A DNA stretch of 29,562 nucleotides from a virus: the IMG/VR virus record IMGVR_UViG_3300042880_000854, positions 1 through 29,562 of that record; one strand, 5' to 3'. This document shows, piece by piece, positions 17,351 to 27,148 of this stretch. The notes beneath the pieces are model-generated. The model was not told where the DNA came from. It saw only the letters and a list, made by a program, of their open reading frames with translations, and did no database searches. How positions within the stretch are numbered: the stretch's first letter is position 1; every line of letters starts with the position of its first letter. The position numbers and the translations under genes are program-made.

Positions 17351-18171
17351 TATTGATTTACATATTCATACCACTTTATTGGATTACTGTTATCTCCACC
17401 GATTCTTTGACCTGAACTATTAAAAATTTGATAAGTTTTCCTATCATAGTCCAACACTACTTTATTATAAAAATATGTTGAACCTGAAAAATTAAATCTT
17501 CCGACACCATTTGGTAAAACTGATTGAGGTTGATTCATCATTTTAACGAACACACCGATTTTAGCATCAAAAAACTTTGCACTCATATAAAAAGTATCAA
17601 TATCAATGTAACTTCTACTCCTTAACCAATAAATGAAAAACCCTTCCTTGTCTCCAACATAATCCAATTTGAATTTTGGTTTTTTTATTAAGACATCAGG
17701 AGTATATGGTGATGTTGATGCAGTCATCGTAAATCCTTGTTGAGTCGGAATTATGATGGTAAAATAATTGGTTTGATTTTTCGGGTCAGGATTATCGTAA
17801 AAATCCAGTTTGAAAAATGATTTAGTAAATGAATTACTAAAATAATATATTTCTTTAGTTGTAAATCCTTCAGTCACATATGAGTTCACCCAGTCAGTTA
17901 CTGCTGTAGTTGCAGAAATACTTGTTGTAGACCCGGTATTATAAAAATAAAATTCGTAATTTATTTCAGTTTTGGGGTCTAAAGGTGAAACAACATCATG
18001 AGCAAATTGAGTAATTTCAAAATCTTCAGGTGAACCAATCACTTGTCCAACTATTTCATTTTGATAAATCTCAATACTATCTGACCTATCCAAAAAATCC
18101 CATTGGATTTCGATAGGTAATTGAATTGATTGATTCGTAACTGGTAGTCTAAAATAATAATAATTACTCAC
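17350..18171 (-). CDS. Uncharacterised virion protein with GTG start
   Basis: The 273-residue product is not recognised. It is beta-rich and aromatic (MSNYYYFRLPVTNQSIQLPI at the start; later YFTIIIPTQQGFTMTASTSP and FNFSGSTYFYNKVVLDYDRK). The start is GTG at 18171-18169, read through the stop of the gene before it (GTGAGTAA, 8-nt overlap); the next in-frame ATG would cut deep into the chain. No catalytic motif, signal peptide or membrane span is seen. Tight coupling on both sides to virion-type genes suggests a baseplate component. Confidence 0.5.
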   Translation of the reverse strand: MSNYYYFRLPVTNQSIQLPIEIQWDFLDRSDSIEIYQNEIVGQVIGSPEDFEITQFAHDVVSPLDPKTEINYEFYFYNTGSTTSISATTAVTDWVNSYVTEGFTTKEIYYFSNSFTKSFFKLDFYDNPDPKNQTNYFTIIIPTQQGFTMTASTSPYTPDVLIKKPKFKLDYVGDKEGFFIYWLRSRSYIDIDTFYMSAKFFDAKIGVFVKMMNQPQSVLPNGVGRFNFSGSTYFYNKVVLDYDRKTYQIFNSSGQRIGGDNSNPIKWYEYVNQ

Positions 18172-19927
18172 AAGGGTCTGTTGTAGGATCTTCGATTATG
18201 GTTTGTTCTACGAAATCAGTGCCTTCAGGAATAATCCTGAACATATAGTTTCCATACGGATAATGTGAACCATTTAAGAATGGATAATTAACACCTAAAC
18301 CAGTTGTGTCAACATAACCATAAGAATATATATCTCTCCACTTAAAAACATTATCATTAACTGAGAAATAAGCGTAATTAGGAATGTCATAATTATTTTG
18401 TGGTGGGGCATCTTCTATGTAATCTGAAAAAACTCTGATTGTTAACGGATAATGTGGTTCATAATAATATCCTTTTGGATTTGTTGTTACAGATGTTTCA
18501 TTCAAATTGAATACATTTGAATTATATGTGAGTTTATGATATAAATGTGAAATTACTCTTTCTTTTTGTTCGTAATCATTCCATTCACAAAATGCTCCAT
18601 CTAAAATATCACCTGACCTTAATGAATCAACATAAGTGAAAGTATAACTATCTCGTGTATATTCACTATAATTAAAATTTGTATTTGATTTGGAATTTGA
18701 ATACGCCCACCAATTTGTTGGTGTACCCCCATTTGGTAAATTAAATTGGTATCCTTGTTTTAATTTTCTAAAATCATTATTAACATCTTTACCTAAAGTC
18801 CAACCAAAATAACCTTTCCATAAAATCGTGAAAAATAATTCAGTCAAAGGTCTTTTTTGATTATCAAGTAATGGATTTATTCTTATATCATTATTAAATG
18901 ATAATGTGTAGGCTTGAGACCCTTCTAAAACTGATACTCTTGCAACACCATTTGGTGTAAAACCAGAACTTTCGTATTTCTTTTTAGACCCAAATATATT
19001 TTGTTCAAATCCCGCTTTAACCATAACAGCATCTTCAGGATTAGTTAATATTTGATGTCTTCTTATATAATATTTTGAGATAGTATCACCTGTATTATTG
19101 TTATTAATTACTCTTTTTAATGTTCCGTTAACTCCGTTATTAAATGTTGTACCAGTGTATCCAACATCAATAATATTGAAGGAATATTCATCCGTATTAA
19201 AAAATTCATTACCCAAAGTATAAACTTGGAAAATACTATTGTTGTTATAAGATAAACTTAAAATAACGTATTCACCAACACTTAATCCATGTTTCATTGG
19301 ACTATTAAAAGTAATCAATGGCTTACCATTTGCTATTCTTTTTTGAATAGTGAATGGAATACCAGTTGACGCTGACCAAGATATTAAAACATTATTTTTA
19401 TTTAATACTTCCAATTGTCTGTCAACATTATCATAAGCATAAGTTAAGTAAAAATTCCAATTGTAAGAACTTGCACTTTTTGAAACAAAATTCACATGTA
19501 CTATTGGTGGACTTGTATTACCTGATGGAATAGTGTAACCTGAAATATTATAGTCATTTCTGACAAAATCAAATTCATTAAATTGGGGGTAACCAGACCA
19601 AATAGTTGATGAACCAAATTCACACTGTGTTGCTGCAGCAGCTTCAGCGTTTACATAATACAAATTGTTTTCAAATGGTGGATAATTTGTTGTTCCACTA
19701 AACCTATTTTTGAAAATCAATGAAAACTTACAAGTTGGTCTAAATAAATCTGATATTTGTCTTTCGTCATCAAAAACTTGTTCTAATGAAACGTCAACAC
19801 TTCTATCAAACTCATCCATTTCTTTGTGAGTTTGTAAAAGTGGCACTTGAAAAAATAGATTCGTATTAGGTGCCGATTTGTACCTAAGTGAACCTAAAAC
19901 TACTCTTAAATTATCTACGTTTCCCAT
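18164..19927 (-). CDS. Uncharacterised baseplate-operon protein
   Basis: The 587-residue product has no family I can name. Its N-terminus (MGNVDNLRVVLGSLRYKSAP, then FQVPLLQTHKEMDEFDRS, VSLEQVFDDERQISDLFRPT) is distinctive, charged and partly helical, as if it formed an assembly surface. The rest is rich in Tyr, Asn, Phe and beta strands, with phrases such as GLSVGEYVILSLS (about 213-226) and FTILWKGYFGWTLG. No membrane span or signal peptide is seen. It comes directly after the 1767-residue gene with a TAATG overlap. In T4 the genes after gp6 are 7 and 8, so gp8 is a positional candidate, but this protein is much longer than T4 gp8 (334) and I see no sequence support. Confidence 0.5.
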   Translation of the reverse strand: MGNVDNLRVVLGSLRYKSAPNTNLFFQVPLLQTHKEMDEFDRSVDVSLEQVFDDERQISDLFRPTCKFSLIFKNRFSGTTNYPPFENNLYYVNAEAAAATQCEFGSSTIWSGYPQFNEFDFVRNDYNISGYTIPSGNTSPPIVHVNFVSKSASSYNWNFYLTYAYDNVDRQLEVLNKNNVLISWSASTGIPFTIQKRIANGKPLITFNSPMKHGLSVGEYVILSLSYNNNSIFQVYTLGNEFFNTDEYSFNIIDVGYTGTTFNNGVNGTLKRVINNNNTGDTISKYYIRRHQILTNPEDAVMVKAGFEQNIFGSKKKYESSGFTPNGVARVSVLEGSQAYTLSFNNDIRINPLLDNQKRPLTELFFTILWKGYFGWTLGKDVNNDFRKLKQGYQFNLPNGGTPTNWWAYSNSKSNTNFNYSEYTRDSYTFTYVDSLRSGDILDGAFCEWNDYEQKERVISHLYHKLTYNSNVFNLNETSVTTNPKGYYYEPHYPLTIRVFSDYIEDAPPQNNYDIPNYAYFSVNDNVFKWRDIYSYGYVDTTGLGVNYPFLNGSHYPYGNYMFRIIPEGTDFVEQTIIEDPTTDPCE

Positions 19928-22900
19928 TATTGTATTCTTTCAGTATTTATCCATTTTTTAGCAAATCTATCCCAAGCACTCGCACCTTTTTTCAATCCAA
20001 AATAAAAATAAAATGGTGCACCAACTGTAATTAAATTATTGTCAGGATTATTAACGTCCCAAGAATTATTCAATGGATTGAGTGATGGTGTAACATAGAA
20101 TGGCGAAGTATAAGGACCTGCTGGTGGATTTATCCTCGTGTCTATCGAATATATATAACCCTTTCTATCACCAACAAACAAACTTGTATTTGTTCTGAAA
20201 TATCTTGATAAAGAGTTTGCTCTATCCATAGATTGATATTTGAAACTATGGAACAACGAATTATCTATTGAATTTGAATACCAATCGTTCTTTTGAGAAC
20301 CGAAAATACTATTCAAATTAGGTGTGTTCTCATTGTCTTTAATCTCCCATTGATAAAAAGGAACTTCTTGAGAGTAGCAATAAAAATTATTAAATGCACA
20401 ATTGTCATTTGCCAAAGCTTGGTTATTGATAATAGTTCTTTTTGGTGTTATAAAATCTCGAACTTGTGTATCTGAAGAATAAAAAATACCGAAAATAGTA
20501 TCACCAAATTCACCAGTGTTAAAATAAACTGGATCAATAACTACAGGCACACCAGGAGGTGGGGTTGTGTTTGGGTAAGCCGAAGATTCAAAAGGTACTA
20601 CCCCCAACTCAGAATTTATTGATATCATTTGAGCATAATCAGCATCAACGTTTAATCTTTGATTTACACTAAATAAAGGAACACGTGTGAAGTATTCGAA
20701 TATACTCCCACCATTAGCACCAACTAAGATTGCAATAAAACTTGTATTTGCTAATCTTGTTATTATTAGTAAGTTCAGTAATTCAGACACATCTTGATAA
20801 GAAGTACTACTTAATCTGTTCATAACATATCCATCATACTCATCGGAAAAGACAAGTTCTTGTAAATAGTCGTTTCTCGGACCTAAATCCATAATTGTTG
20901 TAGGGAATAACAGATTCTTTCTATTTGGTAAATATGAAGCTGTTCTACCCAAAAATCCAAAGGTATTAGGGGATGAACCAGGTCCATAAGGACTACTACG
21001 ATAGTAAAAATTATTAGTATCAGAATCATAGTAAATCAAAGCTGGACAAAAAACAGGTATATCGTTACCACTAATGTCTGTAGTTTTATTATTTTTGAAC
21101 GCAAAGGCATATAATGTACCATTTATCCAATTATGTGTAAATAAGTGTGAAAATACATTTCTACAAGCACCAAACGTAATATTCAATCTAGATAACCATT
21201 CAGTAACTAAACCAAGGTCGTAAACTAAAGAACCAAAAACAGTTGTCACTAATTTATAACATCCATTTTCGAAAACTTGTTTACCCAAATATTTTTGACA
21301 ATTACCTGAATTAATGATGTAATCACCACCACCCGGATTAGTTCCATCACGAAGAGTAAGATTAGCATCAAATTCGTAACAACCTAAGTTTCTACTATCA
21401 GAACAATTATTTGTACTTCTAAGTAATTCGGCCGTGAAATTAGGTATTTCAGTATCATCCTCATAAGGTTGACTTCCAAAGGTAGCACCAACATTTAGTG
21501 GAACATCAAAAGTCCCCTCATCAGGTATTATATACATTCCTAAATTTTGGTTTTGTTGCAAAGTATAATAAGTATCACAATTTTGTAATAGTCTATCTGA
21601 GGTTGGTAATCTGTCTGACCTCATAACTAATTTTCTACTTTGAAACTGAGTTGTAGTATAATTCCAATTAATTCCCGAAAAATACATCGGTGAAACATAT
21701 CTAGAAGATTCATATGTTTGTGGTTGTCCAGTACCACTATCAATTATAAGAGTACCGAAAAACTGAAAACTCCCAATACGACCAATATCACCACCTATTG
21801 TCATATAACTACCCCCTTCAACTATTTCATTAGGATAATAACCTCTGTTTTGTGAACTACTATTCAGTACATTCGTTGGTAGATTTTGTTTAGCATAAAC
21901 ATTTGGAATAATAAGAACATTATATTCTATAATATGTTGATTTACATTTTGGTCTGACCCAATTGAAGCCCCCTTAGAAGACTGAAATCCTGCACCACCT
22001 CTAGGCTCAGGAACTTGAGGTAGTGGGCAATTAGTCCAATCTACACTTAAAATATTAGAATTGTCAAGTGAGGAATAGTAATGAGGTAAATTACTTGTAA
22101 AAGCACTAAATGTTTGTTGTGAAGGATTTGGTGCTGGTATATAATCATAAGATGTGTAGTATAATTGGGAATTACTATATGAGTCTAATTGACTTATATC
22201 AGAGATTAAATTTGAATGTGAGACATTGAAAAACCCACCTTGTACTGGAATGTTCAAATGATATTTTCCTTGGACACTTACCAATGTTGGGTCAGCTACA
22301 CCAAATATTCTTCCTAAATCAAATTTAGTCTCTACCCTCGTTGTATATGGGTCAACACCTCTTTGTAAAATCACAATTATATTTTTTTCGTAATCTTGTA
22401 GTGAACGTAAACTAGGTATTGTTTCAACTCTTTGATTAAGAAAATCTCCTATTTCTATATTAATGAAAGTATCGTTGTCTAAAAATCTATTTTTCAAACT
22501 TTGTCCTAAAACAGGAACTCCACCCAATACCGCGTAAAATTGTGCTAAGTTTGCTTGAGTACTGAAATCAGAATACGTCATAGCCGTAATTACTTGAAAA
22601 TATTCAATGTCAGTTGGGAATTTGTGACAATTGGTATTTCCGGTACTACTTCCATCAGATTGAGGAATGGTATAAATAGTTGTTCTCAAACTACCATCAG
22701 GTAGTGTAAATGGAACATTAATTTGAACTTGAGTGGCTCCAGGATTCGTTAAATTCAAATAACTTGTACCAGTTATGGCATTATTTTGAAACTCGTTTAA
22801 TGTTCCCCCACTATAATTTATATCTTTCGTTGTGTTTGGACTAACAAAAGATAGAAGTGTCCCTATAGGAAGACTACTTAGACTATCTGGTGTCATCATC

Positions 22901-25230
22901 AACACAACTACATTATCTGTATGATAGTTACCTGGTGTTAAATATGGACGTGTTGGATTGTTATTATAAGAATATCCACCCCCATTCAATGTTGGTTCAA
23001 TTGACACATAAACTTGATTAATACCACCATTTGGATTATCGAAAGCTTCATCGAAGTATTTTGCTTTCAAATTAAATAAATTTATTCTTTCAGCTGTTGT
23101 AATACTTCTTGTTCTATATGTTGCTGCAGTAATATCACCATCAGTTAGTGAAGCATAAACACCATTTATGGGATATGGTGTCTTACTTACACCTGTTGGT
23201 TTTCTTGGTGGATACTTCACGTAATATCCACTCAATAATAAATTATAGTAGTTATAGTTTATATCATCCTCTATCTTATCCGTATTATAACTACCACCTT
23301 CAAAGTTCGTTATTTGTATCCCTGAAGCATTTGGTAATGGTGGTGGTGGAGGTGTTAAAGAGGTAGATGATGTCTGTATATTAACACCATCCTCACTTAA
23401 ATTATCTGAATCCTTACATGAACAAAATTCACATTGATCGTATAATAACAAAGGTAAATTTATACCTCTAAGTTTTAATTTACGAAGTTGTCTAAGTACA
23501 ACACCCAATGCGAAAATAGCAGCAATCAATCCGACACCTTCAGCGACAAAACCTGCTACCATACCAGCACTAACGACTCCAGCTGCAGCACCGAATATTT
23601 TTATTGGTAATGCTATAAACAACAAAACTGACAAATAAGTTATTAATAATGGTATTAGTGCAACTCTTAACAAAATAATTAAGAAAAATAATACATGTAA
23701 TACCGGTACTAATGCAACTAAAATTGGTCTAAAAATGTATGATGCTAAAGTGTATAAAAGAAAAATTATATCCCATCTAAAAGACGCATCATTCGTTGGG
23801 AACTTATTATTCTCACTTTCACAACTATTGTCCAAAATATTTTTGATTGACACAATTCTATTGGCAATAGTACCATTTCTATATTGGTCAATCAATTGGG
23901 ATATTGTGTATACTTTATTGTATGAAAATTGATAAAAAGTATCTTCACAATTTATTGCAACTTGTGGGTCAGCATAGTCATCCCAATCTAAACTGAAGGC
24001 ATATGATTTTTTTTGGAGAATTGGGTTAGTTGGTGCTAAACCAGTACTTGACCACCCATATTCTCTAACATTTGGAACTAAAAAATACGCCCTTTTGACA
24101 TTCTCATCTAAACTTGGTGATTGATTCCATTTAATTTTGAATCTATATTTTCCTCTAGTTGGAATGCCAACTTCAGGGTCATTCGAAAAGACTCTTTCCC
24201 CAAATTCGTTCGTTGTTACAAAATCCAAATTCATAGGTAGGTCAACTAACCAAGTACCATTATCATCAATAACTTTTCCACCACTTTCTAATTCATATTG
24301 TTCCAAAATGGGTCTACCTTGGTCATCCTCGAATATAGTTTGTCTCAATGCCAATATTTCACCAGGACCTGTTACTAAACTACATAATTCACCTTGAGCA
24401 ACTTTAGGTCTACAATTTCTTTTCAATGCTAAGTTTTCAACATCAGAAAATATTGACCCCATAAAGATTGCAGTTGGTTCAATAACAACATTAGCTTCAG
24501 CTGATAAGTCGAAGTCAGTTCTGTTTATACCGATATTACAAACATCGGGTTGTCCCCATAATGGTTCAATTGTTATCGTTCTATTAAGTGAAACTATTTG
24601 AGGTAATTCGTTTAAGTTACTTGATGACTTAAATCTTGTACCTGAAACTTGTGCTTCTGTTGCTAAACCAGTTCTTATTAAATCTTGTGGCGCTAATGAA
24701 AATTCACCAATGTCAGATAAATCAACATCAACGTGAATTGTTTGTACCCCAATAGGTACACCAAAAATCATAAAGTCACCACTTTCATTTGTAACAGCAG
24801 TAAACTTATAATATTTGTCAAATACTTCTATGAAACTTTGATTAATTAATACATCTTCCTTGTCGAAGAAAGAACCAGTTGGTACGTGCGCAGAATAAGA
24901 CTGAACGTAAGGTAATAAATTATATCTATACCCCACATCATTAATATCTGAAACAGTTTTGTAAGGATAAATGGCCGAAACAATAGGATTGTTTTCGTCT
25001 TCAGTTGCAAGTGGAACAAATATAGATACTTTACAATTTGGTAAACCAAATCCATTATTTATACTTATTCTACCAATTACAACACCATAATCAGCACATT
25101 GTCTAGTATAAATCTCACTTTGTAAAATCTTAAGTGAAAGTATTTCTAAGGATTCAAAATCTTGTTCGAGATGTACGTTAATTGCTTTGTCAACCCCAAC
25201 TTGGGTTCTTATTCTATATGAGTTAGACAT
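19927..25230 (-). CDS. Giant baseplate-operon protein with internal membrane-type segment
   Basis: The 1767-residue product is the largest in the window. Residues 46-170 look like a carboxypeptidase-regulatory/Ig-type beta sandwich (GRISINNGFGLPNCKVSIFV, then TNESGDFMIFGVPIGVQTIH). Residues 487-579 are almost continuously hydrophobic, enough for three or four membrane helices, and end in a basic patch (LRQLRKLKLR). A Cys cluster follows (DQCEFCSC, 598-605), then a Pro run (627-632). The remaining 1100 residues are Tyr/Asn-rich beta sequence with no membrane span; late landmarks are KLVMRSDRLPTSDRL and, at the end, APFYFYFGLKKGASAWDRF. It follows the gp6-like gene by 75 nt. A gp7-type wedge role by position is possible, but the 1057-residue protein fits gp7 better. 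The membrane segment is unusual for a baseplate protein. Confidence 0.6.
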   Translation of the reverse strand: MSNSYRIRTQVGVDKAINVHLEQDFESLEILSLKILQSEIYTRQCADYGVVIGRISINNGFGLPNCKVSIFVPLATEDENNPIVSAIYPYKTVSDINDVGYRYNLLPYVQSYSAHVPTGSFFDKEDVLINQSFIEVFDKYYKFTAVTNESGDFMIFGVPIGVQTIHVDVDLSDIGEFSLAPQDLIRTGLATEAQVSGTRFKSSSNLNELPQIVSLNRTITIEPLWGQPDVCNIGINRTDFDLSAEANVVIEPTAIFMGSIFSDVENLALKRNCRPKVAQGELCSLVTGPGEILALRQTIFEDDQGRPILEQYELESGGKVIDDNGTWLVDLPMNLDFVTTNEFGERVFSNDPEVGIPTRGKYRFKIKWNQSPSLDENVKRAYFLVPNVREYGWSSTGLAPTNPILQKKSYAFSLDWDDYADPQVAINCEDTFYQFSYNKVYTISQLIDQYRNGTIANRIVSIKNILDNSCESENNKFPTNDASFRWDIIFLLYTLASYIFRPILVALVPVLHVLFFLIILLRVALIPLLITYLSVLLFIALPIKIFGAAAGVVSAGMVAGFVAEGVGLIAAIFALGVVLRQLRKLKLRGINLPLLLYDQCEFCSCKDSDNLSEDGVNIQTSSTSLTPPPPPLPNASGIQITNFEGGSYNTDKIEDDINYNYYNLLLSGYYVKYPPRKPTGVSKTPYPINGVYASLTDGDITAATYRTRSITTAERINLFNLKAKYFDEAFDNPNGGINQVYVSIEPTLNGGGYSYNNNPTRPYLTPGNYHTDNVVVLMMTPDSLSSLPIGTLLSFVSPNTTKDINYSGGTLNEFQNNAITGTSYLNLTNPGATQVQINVPFTLPDGSLRTTIYTIPQSDGSSTGNTNCHKFPTDIEYFQVITAMTYSDFSTQANLAQFYAVLGGVPVLGQSLKNRFLDNDTFINIEIGDFLNQRVETIPSLRSLQDYEKNIIVILQRGVDPYTTRVETKFDLGRIFGVADPTLVSVQGKYHLNIPVQGGFFNVSHSNLISDISQLDSYSNSQLYYTSYDYIPAPNPSQQTFSAFTSNLPHYYSSLDNSNILSVDWTNCPLPQVPEPRGGAGFQSSKGASIGSDQNVNQHIIEYNVLIIPNVYAKQNLPTNVLNSSSQNRGYYPNEIVEGGSYMTIGGDIGRIGSFQFFGTLIIDSGTGQPQTYESSRYVSPMYFSGINWNYTTTQFQSRKLVMRSDRLPTSDRLLQNCDTYYTLQQNQNLGMYIIPDEGTFDVPLNVGATFGSQPYEDDTEIPNFTAELLRSTNNCSDSRNLGCYEFDANLTLRDGTNPGGGDYIINSGNCQKYLGKQVFENGCYKLVTTVFGSLVYDLGLVTEWLSRLNITFGACRNVFSHLFTHNWINGTLYAFAFKNNKTTDISGNDIPVFCPALIYYDSDTNNFYYRSSPYGPGSSPNTFGFLGRTASYLPNRKNLLFPTTIMDLGPRNDYLQELVFSDEYDGYVMNRLSSTSYQDVSELLNLLIITRLANTSFIAILVGANGGSIFEYFTRVPLFSVNQRLNVDADYAQMISINSELGVVPFESSAYPNTTPPPGVPVVIDPVYFNTGEFGDTIFGIFYSSDTQVRDFITPKRTIINNQALANDNCAFNNFYCYSQEVPFYQWEIKDNENTPNLNSIFGSQKNDWYSNSIDNSLFHSFKYQSMDRANSLSRYFRTNTSLFVGDRKGYIYSIDTRINPPAGPYTSPFYVTPSLNPLNNSWDVNNPDNNLITVGAPFYFYFGLKKGASAWDRFAKKWINTERIQ

Positions 25231-25245
25231 TAATTATCTTTTTAG

Positions 25246-25252
25246 ATAAATA
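25246..25252 (-). promoter_or_regulatory. ATTTAT-type promoter candidate before the giant gene
   Basis: On the sense strand CTATTTATC lies about 15 nt before the ATG ending at 25230. A second TATTTATT is at 25293-25300 in the same 75-nt gap. A small hairpin (TTATCT/AGATAA, 25234-25249) overlaps the proximal copy and stands 3 nt before the start codon. Confidence 0.35.
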
Positions 25253-25305
25253 GTTTATTTGCTATTTTCAATAAAAGATAAAGGAAGTTGAGAATAAATA
25301 AATTA

Positions 25306-27144
25306 TCAAGAAAAATTAACTGTTTTGAGATTTTTAACCCTAACAACAATATCTTTGTTTGGAAATCTAACTTGATAAGTTTGACTTGGTTCAGCAAAAA
25401 TAGTGTCGTCAACCAATTCGATTTGTTTAGTGGTGGAATCCGAATATCTTTGTGAAGTTTGTGATGATGAATATTGTCCCCCAACTTTATTGAAGATTTG
25501 AATGTCTGAAACTGAAAGTACACCATTTTGAGATTGGACTAATCTTCTTATTTCTGAGACATTTACGTTTTGACCCATTTGTCTATTACCTGGGTCCATA
25601 TATTGTGATACTATATCAATTATTTGAGTTACGAAAGCACCTTGATTTTGACTATTATCCAAAACAACATCAATATTAAATCCTAAATCAACAACATTTG
25701 CAGTTTCAACTGAGACATAATCATTAATCATTCTATAATTAGACAAGTAATTAGCGACATTACTCTTCAATGTATTTGAAACGATTTCTGTTAGCCTACC
25801 TGAATCATCGTAGGACAACATCTTAATTTTAAGTTTGTTATTTTCTTCAGTAACAGAAACTTTAGCAGGTGCGCCAAATTGTGATGGCATCGTTCTGATT
25901 ACAGATTCATAGTCGTTGATTGTTACAGCTCTATTTTGTGCTGCAAAGTTATAAGTGACTAAGTTTCTAACCTCTTCAGTTGTTGGGGCTCCAGCACCAC
26001 CAATTGCTGCTGTAACATTAGTACATGATAAAGAATTAACTACACTTGTATTTACACTTGAAGAAGGCCCATTAACAGCAAAAGAAACAGTCCCGATGTT
26101 GTTAATAACGTTTACACCTAAATTACTACCAGTACCACCACCAACTCTATATTGTATAAACAAAGTTGTGTTTGCTTTTAAGGTACTACCTAATGCTAAG
26201 TTATCAGAATATTTGTATAAATTAAGTTTGAATCCATTTCTTGCAAATTCAGCCAATTGTTCATCCGCTGATTGACTTCCACCACCAAAGGTCATTTTTA
26301 GAAAACCTTCTGGTGTGTATTCGGTAATAAATTTAGTATTTGTTTGTATATATCTACCTACTTTAATACCAGGGTTATCTGATACTTTGGTGGGGTCTTC
26401 AACAAAAACTCTATCCTCAATTAATGCTTTTACTTCATACCATCTATTGTCCAAACCTTGAAATTCTTGTGGTGAAGGAACACTGGCATATTGTGTACCA
26501 TCCTTTAACAATACACTTGTTACACCCAAAACATTTCTTTCGGGTAAAAATAATTCAAAAAATGGTCTTACATCATTTGGTGTTACCACCCTTTTGAAAA
26601 CTTTTGTAGTACCATTAACTACAGTTTCTCTTTTAGTTATTGTATAATTTAATAGTTTGTTGTTACTATCAAAATTTGGTATTTTAAGTCTATTTGGAAA
26701 TCCATCACCACCTACAGCTGAAGCAAAATCGATATCATAAACAGTTTCAAATACTTGTCCAGCACCATTAACTTGAGCACCTCTTCTTAATATCCCACAA
26801 TATCTTAAATCTTCTTTGTCACCAAAAGCCGGAACTATGATACTAAAATCAACTAAAGCTACTGAAGGTCTTTGACCTGGTACTTTAAGACCATAAGTTC
26901 TTGCAATATTGAAAACTGAGGATCTTTGTTGGGCATATTGTAGAATTGTTTCTTGAATACTTCTATCAATATTGTATTGTAAATTATCAGATACTGCAGC
27001 GTTCAAATCTAACAAAGCAGAAAATACTGAAGCGTCATTGAAGTTATCAATTAACTCAGGATAATAAGTTCTTGTAAAGTTTATTAATTCAGTTCTAATT
27101 GCCTGAAAATCCCTGGTTGTATATGATATTTTTTTGTTAGCCAT
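25306..27144 (-). CDS. Baseplate wedge protein gp6-like (baseplate J family)
   Basis: The 612-residue product matches T4 gp6 in layout and size (660). The N-terminus, ISYTTRDFQAIRTELINFTR then YYPELIDNFNDASVFSALLD (6-45), is the conserved opening of gp6/baseplate J proteins in myoviruses. Residues about 380-430 (GGAGAPTTEEVRNLVTYNFA, NRAVTINDYESVIRTMPSQF, APAKVSV) form the J-type core. In T4 six gp6 dimers form the ring that holds the wedges together around the hub. The gene starts 4 nt after the gp25-like stop, as expected for wedge partners. No Shine-Dalgarno is seen. The start at ATG 27144 is the only sensible one. Confidence 0.9.
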   Translation of the reverse strand: MANKKISYTTRDFQAIRTELINFTRTYYPELIDNFNDASVFSALLDLNAAVSDNLQYNIDRSIQETILQYAQQRSSVFNIARTYGLKVPGQRPSVALVDFSIIVPAFGDKEDLRYCGILRRGAQVNGAGQVFETVYDIDFASAVGGDGFPNRLKIPNFDSNNKLLNYTITKRETVVNGTTKVFKRVVTPNDVRPFFELFLPERNVLGVTSVLLKDGTQYASVPSPQEFQGLDNRWYEVKALIEDRVFVEDPTKVSDNPGIKVGRYIQTNTKFITEYTPEGFLKMTFGGGSQSADEQLAEFARNGFKLNLYKYSDNLALGSTLKANTTLFIQYRVGGGTGSNLGVNVINNIGTVSFAVNGPSSSVNTSVVNSLSCTNVTAAIGGAGAPTTEEVRNLVTYNFAAQNRAVTINDYESVIRTMPSQFGAPAKVSVTEENNKLKIKMLSYDDSGRLTEIVSNTLKSNVANYLSNYRMINDYVSVETANVVDLGFNIDVVLDNSQNQGAFVTQIIDIVSQYMDPGNRQMGQNVNVSEIRRLVQSQNGVLSVSDIQIFNKVGGQYSSSQTSQRYSDSTTKQIELVDDTIFAEPSQTYQVRFPNKDIVVRVKNLKTVNFS

Positions 27145-27148
27145 ATTT

